From NCBI RefSeq assembly GCF_002751875.1, contig NZ_NMZM01000005.1, forward strand, positions 62,001 through 126,000: a stretch of DNA of 64,000 bases, written 5' to 3'. The notes below the pieces were generated by a model, which worked only from the letters and a program-made list of their open reading frames with translations, had not been told where the DNA came from and did not search any database. How positions within the stretch are numbered: the stretch's first letter is position 1; the number at the start of each line of letters is the position of its first letter. Source of the DNA: Oceaniglobus indicus. Lineage in GTDB: Bacteria > Pseudomonadota > Alphaproteobacteria > Rhodobacterales > Rhodobacteraceae. Positions 36,771 to 44,613 of this stretch are shown piece after piece. The translations under genes and the position numbers were made by a program.

Positions 36771-37060
36771 GACGCATCCTTTCTGTCTGTTACCCTACCA
36801 ACCTAAACCCGCACCGTCCCGGTTCCATCCCGCACAGGGCACGGCGACCCCAGCAGAAATGCACAGAGGGCGTTGACCGGGTTCGCCCATTGCACCAGGC
36901 CCGCCCCCCTTCTATACCCGATCCCGACGACGCCCCGCGGGGCCGGAAAGAGGGCCAGACCGGGCCGACCCATGCAGGGGGCCGGGGATGGCATCGTCAG
37001 GGACCGCGCGCCGGTCCGGGCACCTTGCCGGCCACGCCATGCCATTTTGAAAGGACGCCC
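36771..37060. promoter_or_regulatory. Leader of the cobalamin gene cluster
   Basis: This 290-base GC-rich gap lies upstream of the DUF6732-cbiX-cob operon and the divergent GHR gene. It can form several hairpins, for example GGACCG-CGCGC-CGGTCC at 37001-37017, and AAAGGA lies just before the ATG at 37061. A cobalamin riboswitch would be expected here, but I could not find the CCGCAACTGT-like and B12-box cores, so none is called. Confidence 0.35.
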
Positions 37061-37285
37061 ATGAAACCGCTCAACGCCCTCGCCACTTTCTGCATTGTCG
37101 CGATGCCGGGACGCGCCATGGCCCATCCCGGTCATCTGGCGGATGCTGCCGGTCATGATCACTGGATCGCGGCCGCCGCTCTGGGCCTGGCCATCCTGCT
37201 GGGCGTGGGCGCCCTGGTCCGCGATCGACGTCACGCGAAAGCCGAACGCCCGGTGCGCGGCAAAGCGGGAAAGAGAACGACATGA
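37061..37285 (+). CDS. DUF6732-type small membrane protein
   Basis: 74-residue protein with a signal-like N-terminus (LATFCIVAMPGRAMA), a short periplasmic HPGHLADAAGHDHW segment with three His, one membrane helix (IAAAALGLAILLGVGALV) and a basic tail. His-rich ends suggest binding of a transition metal, and its place directly before cbiX suggests cobalt handling; neither is proven. The stop overlaps the cbiX ATG by four bases, so it is the first gene of the cob operon. RBS AAAGGA, 5 bases ahead of the ATG. Confidence 0.75.
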   Translation: MKPLNALATFCIVAMPGRAMAHPGHLADAAGHDHWIAAAALGLAILLGVGALVRDRRHAKAERPVRGKAGKRTT

Positions 37286-38487
37286 AAACCGGCGTGATGA
37301 TCTGCGGCCACGGCTCGCGCAGCGAATCCGCGGTGCGCGAATTCGCCGTGCTGGCCGAACGCCTGCCCGCCTACCTGCCCGACGACTGGCTGGTCGACTA
37401 CGGCTATCTCGAATTCGCCAACCCGGTGATCCGCGACGGGCTGGATCGGCTGCGCGAGGCGGGATGTGACCGGATCCTGGCCGTGCCCGGCATGCTGTTC
37501 GCCGCGATGCACGCCAAGAACGACATCCCCACCGTGCTGAACACCTACGGCGCGAAACACGGCATCGACGTGCTTTACGGCCGCGAATTGGGGGTGGACC
37601 CCAAGATGATCACCGCCGCCGGGGCGCGGATCACCGAGGCGATGGCGCAGGCCGACGCCGAACACGGCCCGGTCAGCGCCCATGACACCTGCCTTGTCGT
37701 GATCGGGCGCGGCGCATCGGACCCGGACGCCAACGGCAATGTCGCCAAGATCGCGCGGATGCTGCACGAGGGGCTGGGCTTCGGCTGGGTCGAGGTCGGG
37801 TTCTCCGGCGTCACCTTCCCGCTGGTCGAACCCTGCCTGACCCATGCGGTGAAACTCGGATACAAACGCATCGTCGTGTTCCCGTATTTCCTGTTCTCGG
37901 GCATCCTGATCGACCGGATCTACGGCTTCACCGATCGCGTGGCCGCCGCCAATCCCGACATCCAGATCGTCAAGGCCGGCTATCTGAACGACCACCCGTC
38001 GGTCCTGGAAACCTTCGCCGAACGGGTGATGGAACAGACCGGAACAACGCCCCCGCCCAACTGCGGCACCTGCGCCTATCGCGCCCAGATCCTGGCGACC
38101 GAGGGCGGACCCGCCGTCACCATCCCCGCCGAAGCGCGGCGCACTCACCCCGCCTTCGCCGACATTCCGCCGCCCACCTGCGTTCTGTGTAAGTACCGCA
38201 CCCAGGTCCTGGGTTTCGAATCCGAGGTCGGCGCGGTGCAGGAAAGCCACCACCACCACGTCGAAGGCCAGGGCGCCTCCGCCCCCGGCTCGAACGTCGC
38301 CGACTGCGCGCTCTGCGATACCTTCTGCACCGGGTTGTGCCGGCTGACGGCACAGGATGAACACGATCATCACCATGCACACGCCCACCATCACGGTCAT
38401 GACCACGACCATCACCACCACCACGCGCCCTACCCCCACGCCAAACACCCCCACGGCCCCGAAAGCGTCCGCAAGGCAGGCACCTGA
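37282..38487 (+). CDS. cbiX: Sirohydrochlorin cobaltochelatase CbiX, His-rich C-terminus
   Basis: 401-residue long-form CbiX that inserts cobalt into sirohydrochlorin or a related corphin. Two CbiX halves: MICGHGSRSESAVREFAVL with the metal-ligand His, and the second half around VVIGRGASDPDANGN and VFPYFLFSGILIDRI. The C-terminus carries a cysteine set (NCGTC, TCVLC, DCALCDTFCTGLC) compatible with an Fe-S cluster, then a histidine run (DEHDHHHAHAHH and GHDHDHHHHHAPYPHAKHPH). Bacillus megaterium CbiX has comparable Fe-S and His-rich regions. Early cobalt insertion is typical of the anaerobic route, although later genes look aerobic. Confidence 0.9.
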   Translation: MKTGVMICGHGSRSESAVREFAVLAERLPAYLPDDWLVDYGYLEFANPVIRDGLDRLREAGCDRILAVPGMLFAAMHAKNDIPTVLNTYGAKHGIDVLYGRELGVDPKMITAAGARITEAMAQADAEHGPVSAHDTCLVVIGRGASDPDANGNVAKIARMLHEGLGFGWVEVGFSGVTFPLVEPCLTHAVKLGYKRIVVFPYFLFSGILIDRIYGFTDRVAAANPDIQIVKAGYLNDHPSVLETFAERVMEQTGTTPPPNCGTCAYRAQILATEGGPAVTIPAEARRTHPAFADIPPPTCVLCKYRTQVLGFESEVGAVQESHHHHVEGQGASAPGSNVADCALCDTFCTGLCRLTAQDEHDHHHAHAHHHGHDHDHHHHHAPYPHAKHPHGPESVRKAGT

Positions 38488-38493
38488 CCCCGG

Positions 38494-38526
38494 GCTTCTT
38501 ACTGACCGAAATACTCCCGCCGGAGG
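38494..38526 (-). repeat. Dispersed GAGTATTT element, copy 4
   Basis: On the minus strand it reads CCTCCGGCGGGAGTATTTCG then GTCAGTAAGAAGC. It lies 6 bases after the cbiX stop, inside the cob operon and before cobH. It is nearest in sequence to copy 2 after pckA. Confidence 0.75.
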
Positions 38527-38564
38527 CATCCGCGGCCACCGCGACCACCAACAGGAAAGATACC

Positions 38565-39209
38565 ATGCGCCCCTACGAGAAAGATCCCGGCGCAATCTAT
38601 GCCGCCAGTTTCGCCACCGTGCGGGCCGAGGCGCGGCTGGAGCGGTTCACCCCGGCCATGCAGGACGTCGCGGTGCGCCTGATCCATGCCTGCGGCATGG
38701 TCGAGATCGCCGACCGGCTGGCGCTGTCCGCAGGCGCAATCGAAACCGGGCGGGCGGCGCTGGCGGGTGGCGCGCCGATCCTGTGCGACTGTGAAATGGT
38801 CGCAGCCGGGATCATCCGCCGCCACCTTCCCGCGGGCAACGACGTGATCTGCACGTTGAACGATCCCGCCGTGCCGGACCGTGCCCGGGCCATCGGCAAT
38901 ACCCGTTCGGCCGCCGCCGTCGAATTGTGGCGCGACCGGATGGACGGGGCTGTGATCGCCATCGGCAACGCGCCGACCGCACTGTTCCATCTGCTCGAAC
39001 TCCTGGACGCCGGGGCGCCGAAACCCGCCCTGATCCTGGGCTTTCCCGTGGGTTTCGTCGGCGCCGCCGAAAGCAAGGCGGAACTGGCCGCGAACCCGCG
39101 GGGCTGCGCGTTCCTGACCCTGCGCGGGCGGCGCGGCGGATCGGCCATGGCCAGCGCCGCGGTCAACGCCATCGCCGCGGGCCTGAGCACCGAGGGACCG
39201 GACGCATGA
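38565..39209 (+). CDS. cobH: Precorrin-8X methylmutase
   Basis: Moves the C-11 methyl to C-12, giving hydrogenobyrinate. 214 residues. Catalytic His41 lies in VRLIHACGMVEIADRL, followed by GAPILCDCEMVAAGI and the C-terminal PKPALILGFPVGFVGAAESK signature. Name CobH is used because cobL and cobI neighbours are of the aerobic type; CbiC is the alternative for the anaerobic pathway. Starts 77 bases after cbiX. Confidence 0.95.
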   Translation: MRPYEKDPGAIYAASFATVRAEARLERFTPAMQDVAVRLIHACGMVEIADRLALSAGAIETGRAALAGGAPILCDCEMVAAGIIRRHLPAGNDVICTLNDPAVPDRARAIGNTRSAAAVELWRDRMDGAVIAIGNAPTALFHLLELLDAGAPKPALILGFPVGFVGAAESKAELAANPRGCAFLTLRGRRGGSAMASAAVNAIAAGLSTEGPDA

Positions 39210-39269
39210 GCGCCGTGACGCCCGCAGCACCGATCCGCCATCACCCTTCCCCGACCACGGAGCGCGCCC

Positions 39270-40472
39270 ATGGCTGATCCCTGGCTGCATATCGTCGGCA
39301 TCGGCGAGGACGGCGTCACGGGCCTTTCGCCCGCGACCCGCGCAATCCTCGAGGCCGCCGAAGTCATCGTCGGCGGTGATCGGCATCACATGCTGGCCGC
39401 CGCGTCCGAAGCCGAGCGGATCGCCTGGCCCTCGCCCTTCGATGCGCTGATCGATCTGCTGAAGGGCATGAAGGGGCGGCGCGTCGTCGTTCTGGCCACC
39501 GGCGATCCCCTGTGGTTTTCCGTCGGCGCGCGCATCGGGCGCGCCATTCCCGCCTCCGAGATCGTCTATCACCCGCAGCTGTCGGCGTTCCAGCTGGCGG
39601 CGGCGCGCATGGGCTGGTCCATGGCCGATGTCGAGACACTGACCGTGCATGGCCGCCCGGTCGAACAGATGATCGCCTTCATCCAGCCCGACCAGCGGTT
39701 GCTGGTCCTGACCACTGGCGCCGAAACGCCGGCGCGGATCGCCGCCTTTCTGGCCGAGCGCGGTTTCGGACAGAGCCGGATGAGCGTTCTGGCCGCCATG
39801 GGTGGCGCGAACGAGGCACGTTTCGACGGGATCGCGAAAACCTGGGATCACGTGGTGCCGGCGTTCAACACGCTTGCGGTCGAATGCATCGCGGCGCCCG
39901 ACGCGGCGCTGCTGCCACGAGTGCCGGGGCTGGACGACGACATGTTCCGCCACGACGGCACGATGACCAAGCGCGAAATCCGCGCGATCACGGTGGCCAA
40001 GCTGATGCCGATGCGCGGCGCGCTGCTCTGGGATATCGGTTGTGGTTGCGGGTCGGTTGCGATCGAATGGATGCGCGCCGCCCGCTATGCCCGGGCGATC
40101 GGCATCGAACCGCGGGCTGACCGGCGTGCCATGGCCGCCGCCAATGCGCTGGCGCTCGGGGTACCGCGCCTGGCCCTGGTCGACGGCACCGCCCCCGAAT
40201 CGCTTGGCGATCTGGCCGCGCCGGACGCCATCTTCATCGGTGGCGGGCTGTCGGATGCCGTATTTGACACCGCATGGTCCGGGTTGAAGCCCCTTGGCCG
40301 CCTGGTGGCCAATGCGGTCACGCTGGAAAGCGAAGCCGCCCTGGTCGCCTTGCAACAGGTCCACGGCGGCGACCTGGTCCGCCTGTCCAGCGCACGGGCC
40401 CGGCCGGTCGGCCGCTTCCGGGGCTGGCAGCCTGCGATGCCGGTGACACAATGGAGCCTGATCAAAAGATGA
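39270..40472 (+). CDS. cobL: Precorrin-6Y C5,15-methyltransferase (decarboxylating)
   Basis: Bifunctional 400-residue enzyme with SAM-dependent C5/C15 methylation and C-12 decarboxylation. The N-terminal TP-methylase domain runs from WLHIVGIGEDGVTGLSP to about residue 200. The C-terminal Rossmann methyltransferase carries ALLWDIGCGCGSVAIEWMRA. The two activities correspond to the separate CbiE and CbiT proteins of the anaerobic pathway, so the fusion indicates an aerobic-type CobL. 60 bases after cobH. Confidence 0.95.
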   Translation: MADPWLHIVGIGEDGVTGLSPATRAILEAAEVIVGGDRHHMLAAASEAERIAWPSPFDALIDLLKGMKGRRVVVLATGDPLWFSVGARIGRAIPASEIVYHPQLSAFQLAAARMGWSMADVETLTVHGRPVEQMIAFIQPDQRLLVLTTGAETPARIAAFLAERGFGQSRMSVLAAMGGANEARFDGIAKTWDHVVPAFNTLAVECIAAPDAALLPRVPGLDDDMFRHDGTMTKREIRAITVAKLMPMRGALLWDIGCGCGSVAIEWMRAARYARAIGIEPRADRRAMAAANALALGVPRLALVDGTAPESLGDLAAPDAIFIGGGLSDAVFDTAWSGLKPLGRLVANAVTLESEAALVALQQVHGGDLVRLSSARARPVGRFRGWQPAMPVTQWSLIKR

Positions 40473-40520
40473 CATGTTCACCGGCCCGACAGGCCTGGAC
40501 CCGACGCGCGCGCGGCGGGC

Positions 40521-40555
40521 GTTCGGGATTTGAGTATTTCCGGCAAGAAAAAACC
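40521..40555 (+). repeat. Dispersed GAGTATTT element, copy 5
   Basis: Reads GGGATTTGAGTATTTCCGGC then AAGAAAAAACC, in the gap between cobL and cobI. The conserved features are GAGTATTT and the downstream GGCAAGAAAAA. Confidence 0.72.
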
Positions 40556-40569
40556 GGGGCGGGTGTCAG

Positions 40570-41271
40570 TTGACCGGCACGCTTTTTGGCATCGGCGTCG
40601 GACCGGGGGATCGCGACCTGATCACGCTGAAGGCGGCGCGGCTGATTGCCGTCTGCCCGGTGGTGGCCTATCCGGCGCTGGCCGGCATCCCGAGCTTCGC
40701 GCGCGCCATCGCGGCGGACCTGATCGAGCCGGGATGTGACGAAATCGTGTTCGAGATCCCGATGACGGTGGCCCGCGGACCGGCCCAGGCCGCCTATGAT
40801 GCGGCGGCGGCGCGGATTGCCCGGGTTCTGGACAGCGGCCGGGATGTTGCCTGTCTTTGCGAGGGTGATCCGTTCTTTTACGGCTCGTTCATGTATCTGC
40901 ACGCGCGGCTTGCGCCCCGGTTCACGGTCGAGATCGTCCCGGGCGTCAGTTCGGTTTCGGCCTGCGCCGCAGCCGCGGCGCGGCCCTTGGCGGCGCGCAA
41001 CGAAGCCGTGACCGTGCTGCCCGGCCCGCTTGGCGATGAGGTGCTGACCCGGCGCATCCGCGCGGCGGACAGTGTGGCGATCATGAAGGTGGGCCGCCAC
41101 CTGCCCCGGATCCGGCGTGTGATCGAGGGTCTCGGGTTGACCGACCGCGCGATCTTTGTCGCCCGTGCCACCCTGCCCGACCAGATGGTGTGCCCCTTGG
41201 CCGACGCACCCGAACCCGCGCCTTATTTTTCCATGATCCTGCTGACCAAGGGGGCCGATCCATGGCTGTAA
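40570..41271 (+). CDS. cobI: Precorrin-2 C20-methyltransferase
   Basis: SAM-dependent tetrapyrrole methylase acting on precorrin-2 to precorrin-3A. 233 residues. Family motifs: LFGIGVGPGDRDLITLKAARL, VACLCEGDPFFYGSFMYL, IVPGVSSVSACAAAA. Begins with a TTG at 40570 preceded by GGGGCGGGTG; the earlier region contains repeat copy 5. Overlaps the next gene by 10 bases, so it is translationally coupled. Confidence 0.93.
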   Translation: MTGTLFGIGVGPGDRDLITLKAARLIAVCPVVAYPALAGIPSFARAIAADLIEPGCDEIVFEIPMTVARGPAQAAYDAAAARIARVLDSGRDVACLCEGDPFFYGSFMYLHARLAPRFTVEIVPGVSSVSACAAAAARPLAARNEAVTVLPGPLGDEVLTRRIRAADSVAIMKVGRHLPRIRRVIEGLGLTDRAIFVARATLPDQMVCPLADAPEPAPYFSMILLTKGADPWL

Positions 41272-43112
41272 CACCTGTCGTTCTGTGTCTGTCCCGATCG
41301 GGCCTGCCCGTCGCCCGCCGCATCGCCGATGGCCTTGGGTGCGCGCTGCACGGGCGGCAGGACCGGGTCGATGGCGTTGACGTTGTCTTTGCCGATGCGC
41401 TGATCCATGCCCGCGATTTGTTTGCAGCAGGCATTCCGATCGTCGGCGTTTGCGCCAGCGGCATCCTGATCCGGGCGGTTGCGCCGCTGTTGTCGGACAA
41501 GCGGAGCGAGCCGCCCGTCGTCTCGGTCTCGGACGATGGCGGCGTTGTCGTGCCCTTGCTGGGGGGGCACCGGGGGGGCAACCGCCTGGCGTCCCGGATC
41601 GCCGCCCATCTGGGCGCCGTCGCTGCGGTGACCACCGCCGGCGATGTCGCATTGGGCGTGGCGCTGGATGCGCCACCCGGCGGCTGGAGTCTGGGCACAC
41701 CCGACCTGGCCAAGGACGTGATGGTGCGTCTTCTGGCCGGCGCCAGGGTCCGGCTGACCGGCGACGCGTGCGACGATGCGACATGGCTGGCCGCGTTGCC
41801 GATGGCCGCTACCGGCGACACCGACGTGGTGACGATCTGTGCCTCTGTCGCACCGCCCGCCCCCGGTGTTCTGACGTTCCATCCGCGCCGGTTCGCGCTG
41901 GGGGTCGGGTGTTCGCGCGATTGCCCGCCGGACGAATTGTCCGATCTCGTGCGCCGTGTTCTTGAAGATGCGGGGGTTGCCCCCGGCGCCCTGATCGCGG
42001 TGCATACCCTGGACCTGAAGGCCGATGAGCCGGCAGTGGTGCGGCTGGCGCACGATCTGGACCTGCCGTTGCGCCTGTTCGATGCGGCGCAGCTTGAGGC
42101 GATGACCGCCCGGTTGAGCGCACCCAGCGATGTCGTCTTTGCCGAGGTCGGCTGCCACGGCGTCAGCGAGGCGGCGGCCCTGGCGGGGGGCGGCGCACAA
42201 TCGCGACTGGCGATCACCAAGCGCAAGACGGCCCATGCCACCGCCGCCCTGGCCGAGGCGCCCGATTCCATCCTTGCGCCTGCGGGTCGCAGGCGGGGGC
42301 GTCTGTCGGTTGTCGGGATCGGCCCCGGACAGGCCGCGTGGCGCACGCCCGAGGTGTCGCGCCTGATCGCCGAGGCCGACGAATTGGTCGGCTACGGGTT
42401 GTACATCGACCTGCTGGGGCCGCTGGCTGCCGGCAAGGTCCGCACCGATTTTCCGTTGGGCGGCGAGGAAGCGCGGTGTCGTCATGCGCTGGAGCGGGCG
42501 GGCGCGGGTGTCAACGTGGCTCTGGTGTGTTCAGGCGATGCCGGGATCTATGCAATGGGCGCGCTGGTATTCGAATTGCTGGACCGGGCACCCGACGAAA
42601 TGGGCGTCAGCGACGCCGCGCGCCGGGCCGAGGTCATCTGTGCCCCTGGGGTATCGGCCCTGCAGGCGGCCGCGGCACGGGCGGGCGCACCGCTGGGCCA
42701 CGATTTCTGCGCCATTTCGCTGTCGGATCTTCTGACACCGCGCGCCGATATCCTGCGTCGGATCGAGGCGGCGGGCACGGGCGATTTCGTGATCGCCTTC
42801 TACAATCCGGTATCGATGAAGCGGCGCATCCTGTTGGAAGAGGCCCGCAAGATATTGTTGCGGCACCGCCCCGCCGACACGCCCGTCCTGTTGGCGACCA
42901 ACCTTGGGCGCGCGGGTGAACGCCTGGTCTATCGCACGCTCGCGACGCTGGAGGTGGATGAAGTGGACATGTTGACCGTGGTCCTGATCGGATCGTCGCA
43001 ATCGCGGCTGGCCCGACTTGGCGAAGGGCCGCGGCTCTATACCCCTCGCGGCTATGCGCGGCGCATCGACGGCGACCTTTCGGCGGGGGGCGATTCTGTC
43101 ACTTCGGGTTGA
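41262..43112 (+). CDS. cobJ: CbiG-CobJ fusion: cobalt-precorrin-5A hydrolase-like plus precorrin-3B C17-methyltransferase
   Basis: 616-residue fusion. Residues 1-200 resemble the CbiG N-terminal and middle domains (GVCASGILIRAVAPLL; GGHRGGNRLASRIAAHLG). Residues 205-335 match the CbiG C-terminal/CobE domain (LGVGCSRDCPPDEL; FAEVGCHGVSEAAAL). From 347 it is a complete CobJ TP-methylase (LSVVGIGPGQ; VCSGDAGIYAMGAL; FYNPVSMKRR). CbiG opens the precorrin-5A lactone in the anaerobic pathway, whereas CobJ carries out ring contraction. The ATG at 41262 lies inside the cobI end. The plain symbol cobJ reflects only the C-terminal part. Confidence 0.92.
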   Translation: MAVTPVVLCLSRSGLPVARRIADGLGCALHGRQDRVDGVDVVFADALIHARDLFAAGIPIVGVCASGILIRAVAPLLSDKRSEPPVVSVSDDGGVVVPLLGGHRGGNRLASRIAAHLGAVAAVTTAGDVALGVALDAPPGGWSLGTPDLAKDVMVRLLAGARVRLTGDACDDATWLAALPMAATGDTDVVTICASVAPPAPGVLTFHPRRFALGVGCSRDCPPDELSDLVRRVLEDAGVAPGALIAVHTLDLKADEPAVVRLAHDLDLPLRLFDAAQLEAMTARLSAPSDVVFAEVGCHGVSEAAALAGGGAQSRLAITKRKTAHATAALAEAPDSILAPAGRRRGRLSVVGIGPGQAAWRTPEVSRLIAEADELVGYGLYIDLLGPLAAGKVRTDFPLGGEEARCRHALERAGAGVNVALVCSGDAGIYAMGALVFELLDRAPDEMGVSDAARRAEVICAPGVSALQAAAARAGAPLGHDFCAISLSDLLTPRADILRRIEAAGTGDFVIAFYNPVSMKRRILLEEARKILLRHRPADTPVLLATNLGRAGERLVYRTLATLEVDEVDMLTVVLIGSSQSRLARLGEGPRLYTPRGYARRIDGDLSAGGDSVTSG

Positions 43113-43263
43113 CGAACCCACCCGGGCCGGCAAAGCGCACAAAAATAAAGCCCCGGGAATCCGTGTGTTACGTCGATCTGCGACAGGGCTTGCCATGGTT
43201 TACAGGTCTTTAACCATTTTCACGGCACTCTGATCCTGCAAGCAGACGAAGACAGGTTGGCCG

Positions 43264-44400
43264 GTGGATATTATCCCTTCCCTCACCCCCCTCACCCCAC
43301 CCCACTCCGAGGAAGAACGGCTGGTTTGGCTTCGTCTCTTGCGCTCTCGTCGGGTTGGCGTGGCCACCTTCTTTCGCCTGATGGGCGAATATGGCGAAGC
43401 CGCCACTGCGCTGGACGCGCTGCCCCGGATCGCCGCCGATGCGGGCGTCAACGATTACACGGTCTGCCCCGAAGGTGTGGCCATGGCCGAACTGCGCGCC
43501 GGGCGGTTTGCCGGGGCGCGCCTGATCTGTTTCGGCGATGACGATTATCCCGCGGCCCTGATGGATCTCACGGACCCGCCACCGCTTTTGTGGGCGATGG
43601 GCAACCTTGACCTTCTCAAGACTCCGACCGTGGCCCTGGTGGGCGCGCGCAATGCGTCATCGCTCGGCACCCGCATGGCGCGTCGCCTGGCCGGCGACCT
43701 CGGCGCGGCGGGCCATGTCGTGGCGTCAGGCCTGGCGCGCGGCATCGACACCGCAGCGCACATGGCTTCGCTGGAAACCGGGACGGTGGCCGTTCTGGCC
43801 GGCGGCGTCGATGTCGTCTATCCGGCGGAAAACGCCGTTCTGGCACACGAGATCGCGGACACCGGCCTGCGCCTGTCCGAACAGCCCATGGGCCTGACCC
43901 CCACGGCGCGGCATTTTCCGCGCCGCAACCGGATCATTTCGGGCCTGTCGCGGGCTGTCGTGGTGGTGGAAGCCGCGGCAAAGTCGGGCAGCCTGATCAC
44001 CGCGCGGGACGCGCTGGACCAGGGGCGCGAGGTGATGGCCGTGCCCGGGCATCCGTTTGATGGCCGCGCCGCGGGGTGCAACATGCTGATCCGCGATGGC
44101 GCGACCCTGGTGCGCAGCGGCGCTGATGTTCTGGCGGCCCTGCCCGACATCACGCCGCAGGTGACCGACGATACCGTCGTGAACCTGCCGCCGCCCGCCG
44201 CCCGAAAGCCCCGCACGCTGCGCGAAACGAACCACCTGCACCAGATGATCCTCGACCGGCTGGGCCCCAGCCCGGTGACCGAAGACCAGTTGATCCGCGA
44301 TCTGCAACGCCCGGCCGGCGAAATCACCTCGCAACTGGTAACGCTCGAACTCGATGGTCAGGTCAACCGTCAGCCCGGCGGGTTGCTGAGCCGCCGCTGA
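43264..44400 (+). CDS. dprA: DNA-processing protein DprA (Smf)
   Basis: Binds incoming single-stranded DNA and loads RecA during transformation. 378 residues. The Rossmann core is evident (VALVGARNASSLGTRMARRLA; ASGLARGIDTAAHMASL; FPRRNRIISGLSRAVVVVEAA; SGSLITARDALDQGREVMAVPG), followed by a C-terminal winged-helix domain (HLHQMILDRLGPSPVTEDQLI). The GTG at 43264 gives the correct N-terminus but has no strong RBS. Presence suggests some competence capacity; no other com genes in view. Confidence 0.94.
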   Translation: MDIIPSLTPLTPPHSEEERLVWLRLLRSRRVGVATFFRLMGEYGEAATALDALPRIAADAGVNDYTVCPEGVAMAELRAGRFAGARLICFGDDDYPAALMDLTDPPPLLWAMGNLDLLKTPTVALVGARNASSLGTRMARRLAGDLGAAGHVVASGLARGIDTAAHMASLETGTVAVLAGGVDVVYPAENAVLAHEIADTGLRLSEQPMGLTPTARHFPRRNRIISGLSRAVVVVEAAAKSGSLITARDALDQGREVMAVPGHPFDGRAAGCNMLIRDGATLVRSGADVLAALPDITPQVTDDTVVNLPPPAARKPRTLRETNHLHQMILDRLGPSPVTEDQLIRDLQRPAGEITSQLVTLELDGQVNRQPGGLLSRR

Positions 44401-44613
44401 CCCTTCGCGCGCTGCGCATCGACATAACCGTTCCCCAACCTCCGAGCCGGGCAGGCACGACGATACCACCGACGCCCTGGTGGAACTGCCGGTGAAAACA
44501 GTCATTTCGCAACCGTCGCCATGACCGGGCCGCGCCGCACGCGATTGACATCACCGCACCAGACACCACATCTAGCGCCGTTGCCTGTCGGAACCCGAGT
44601 CGGAAGGAAGTCC

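Noticed and set aside
36771-37060. Cobalamin riboswitch upstream of the cob operon
   Set aside because: Expected by context, but the CCGCAACTGT-like and B12-box (GCCAGGAGACCTGCC-type) cores are not seen on the plus strand.
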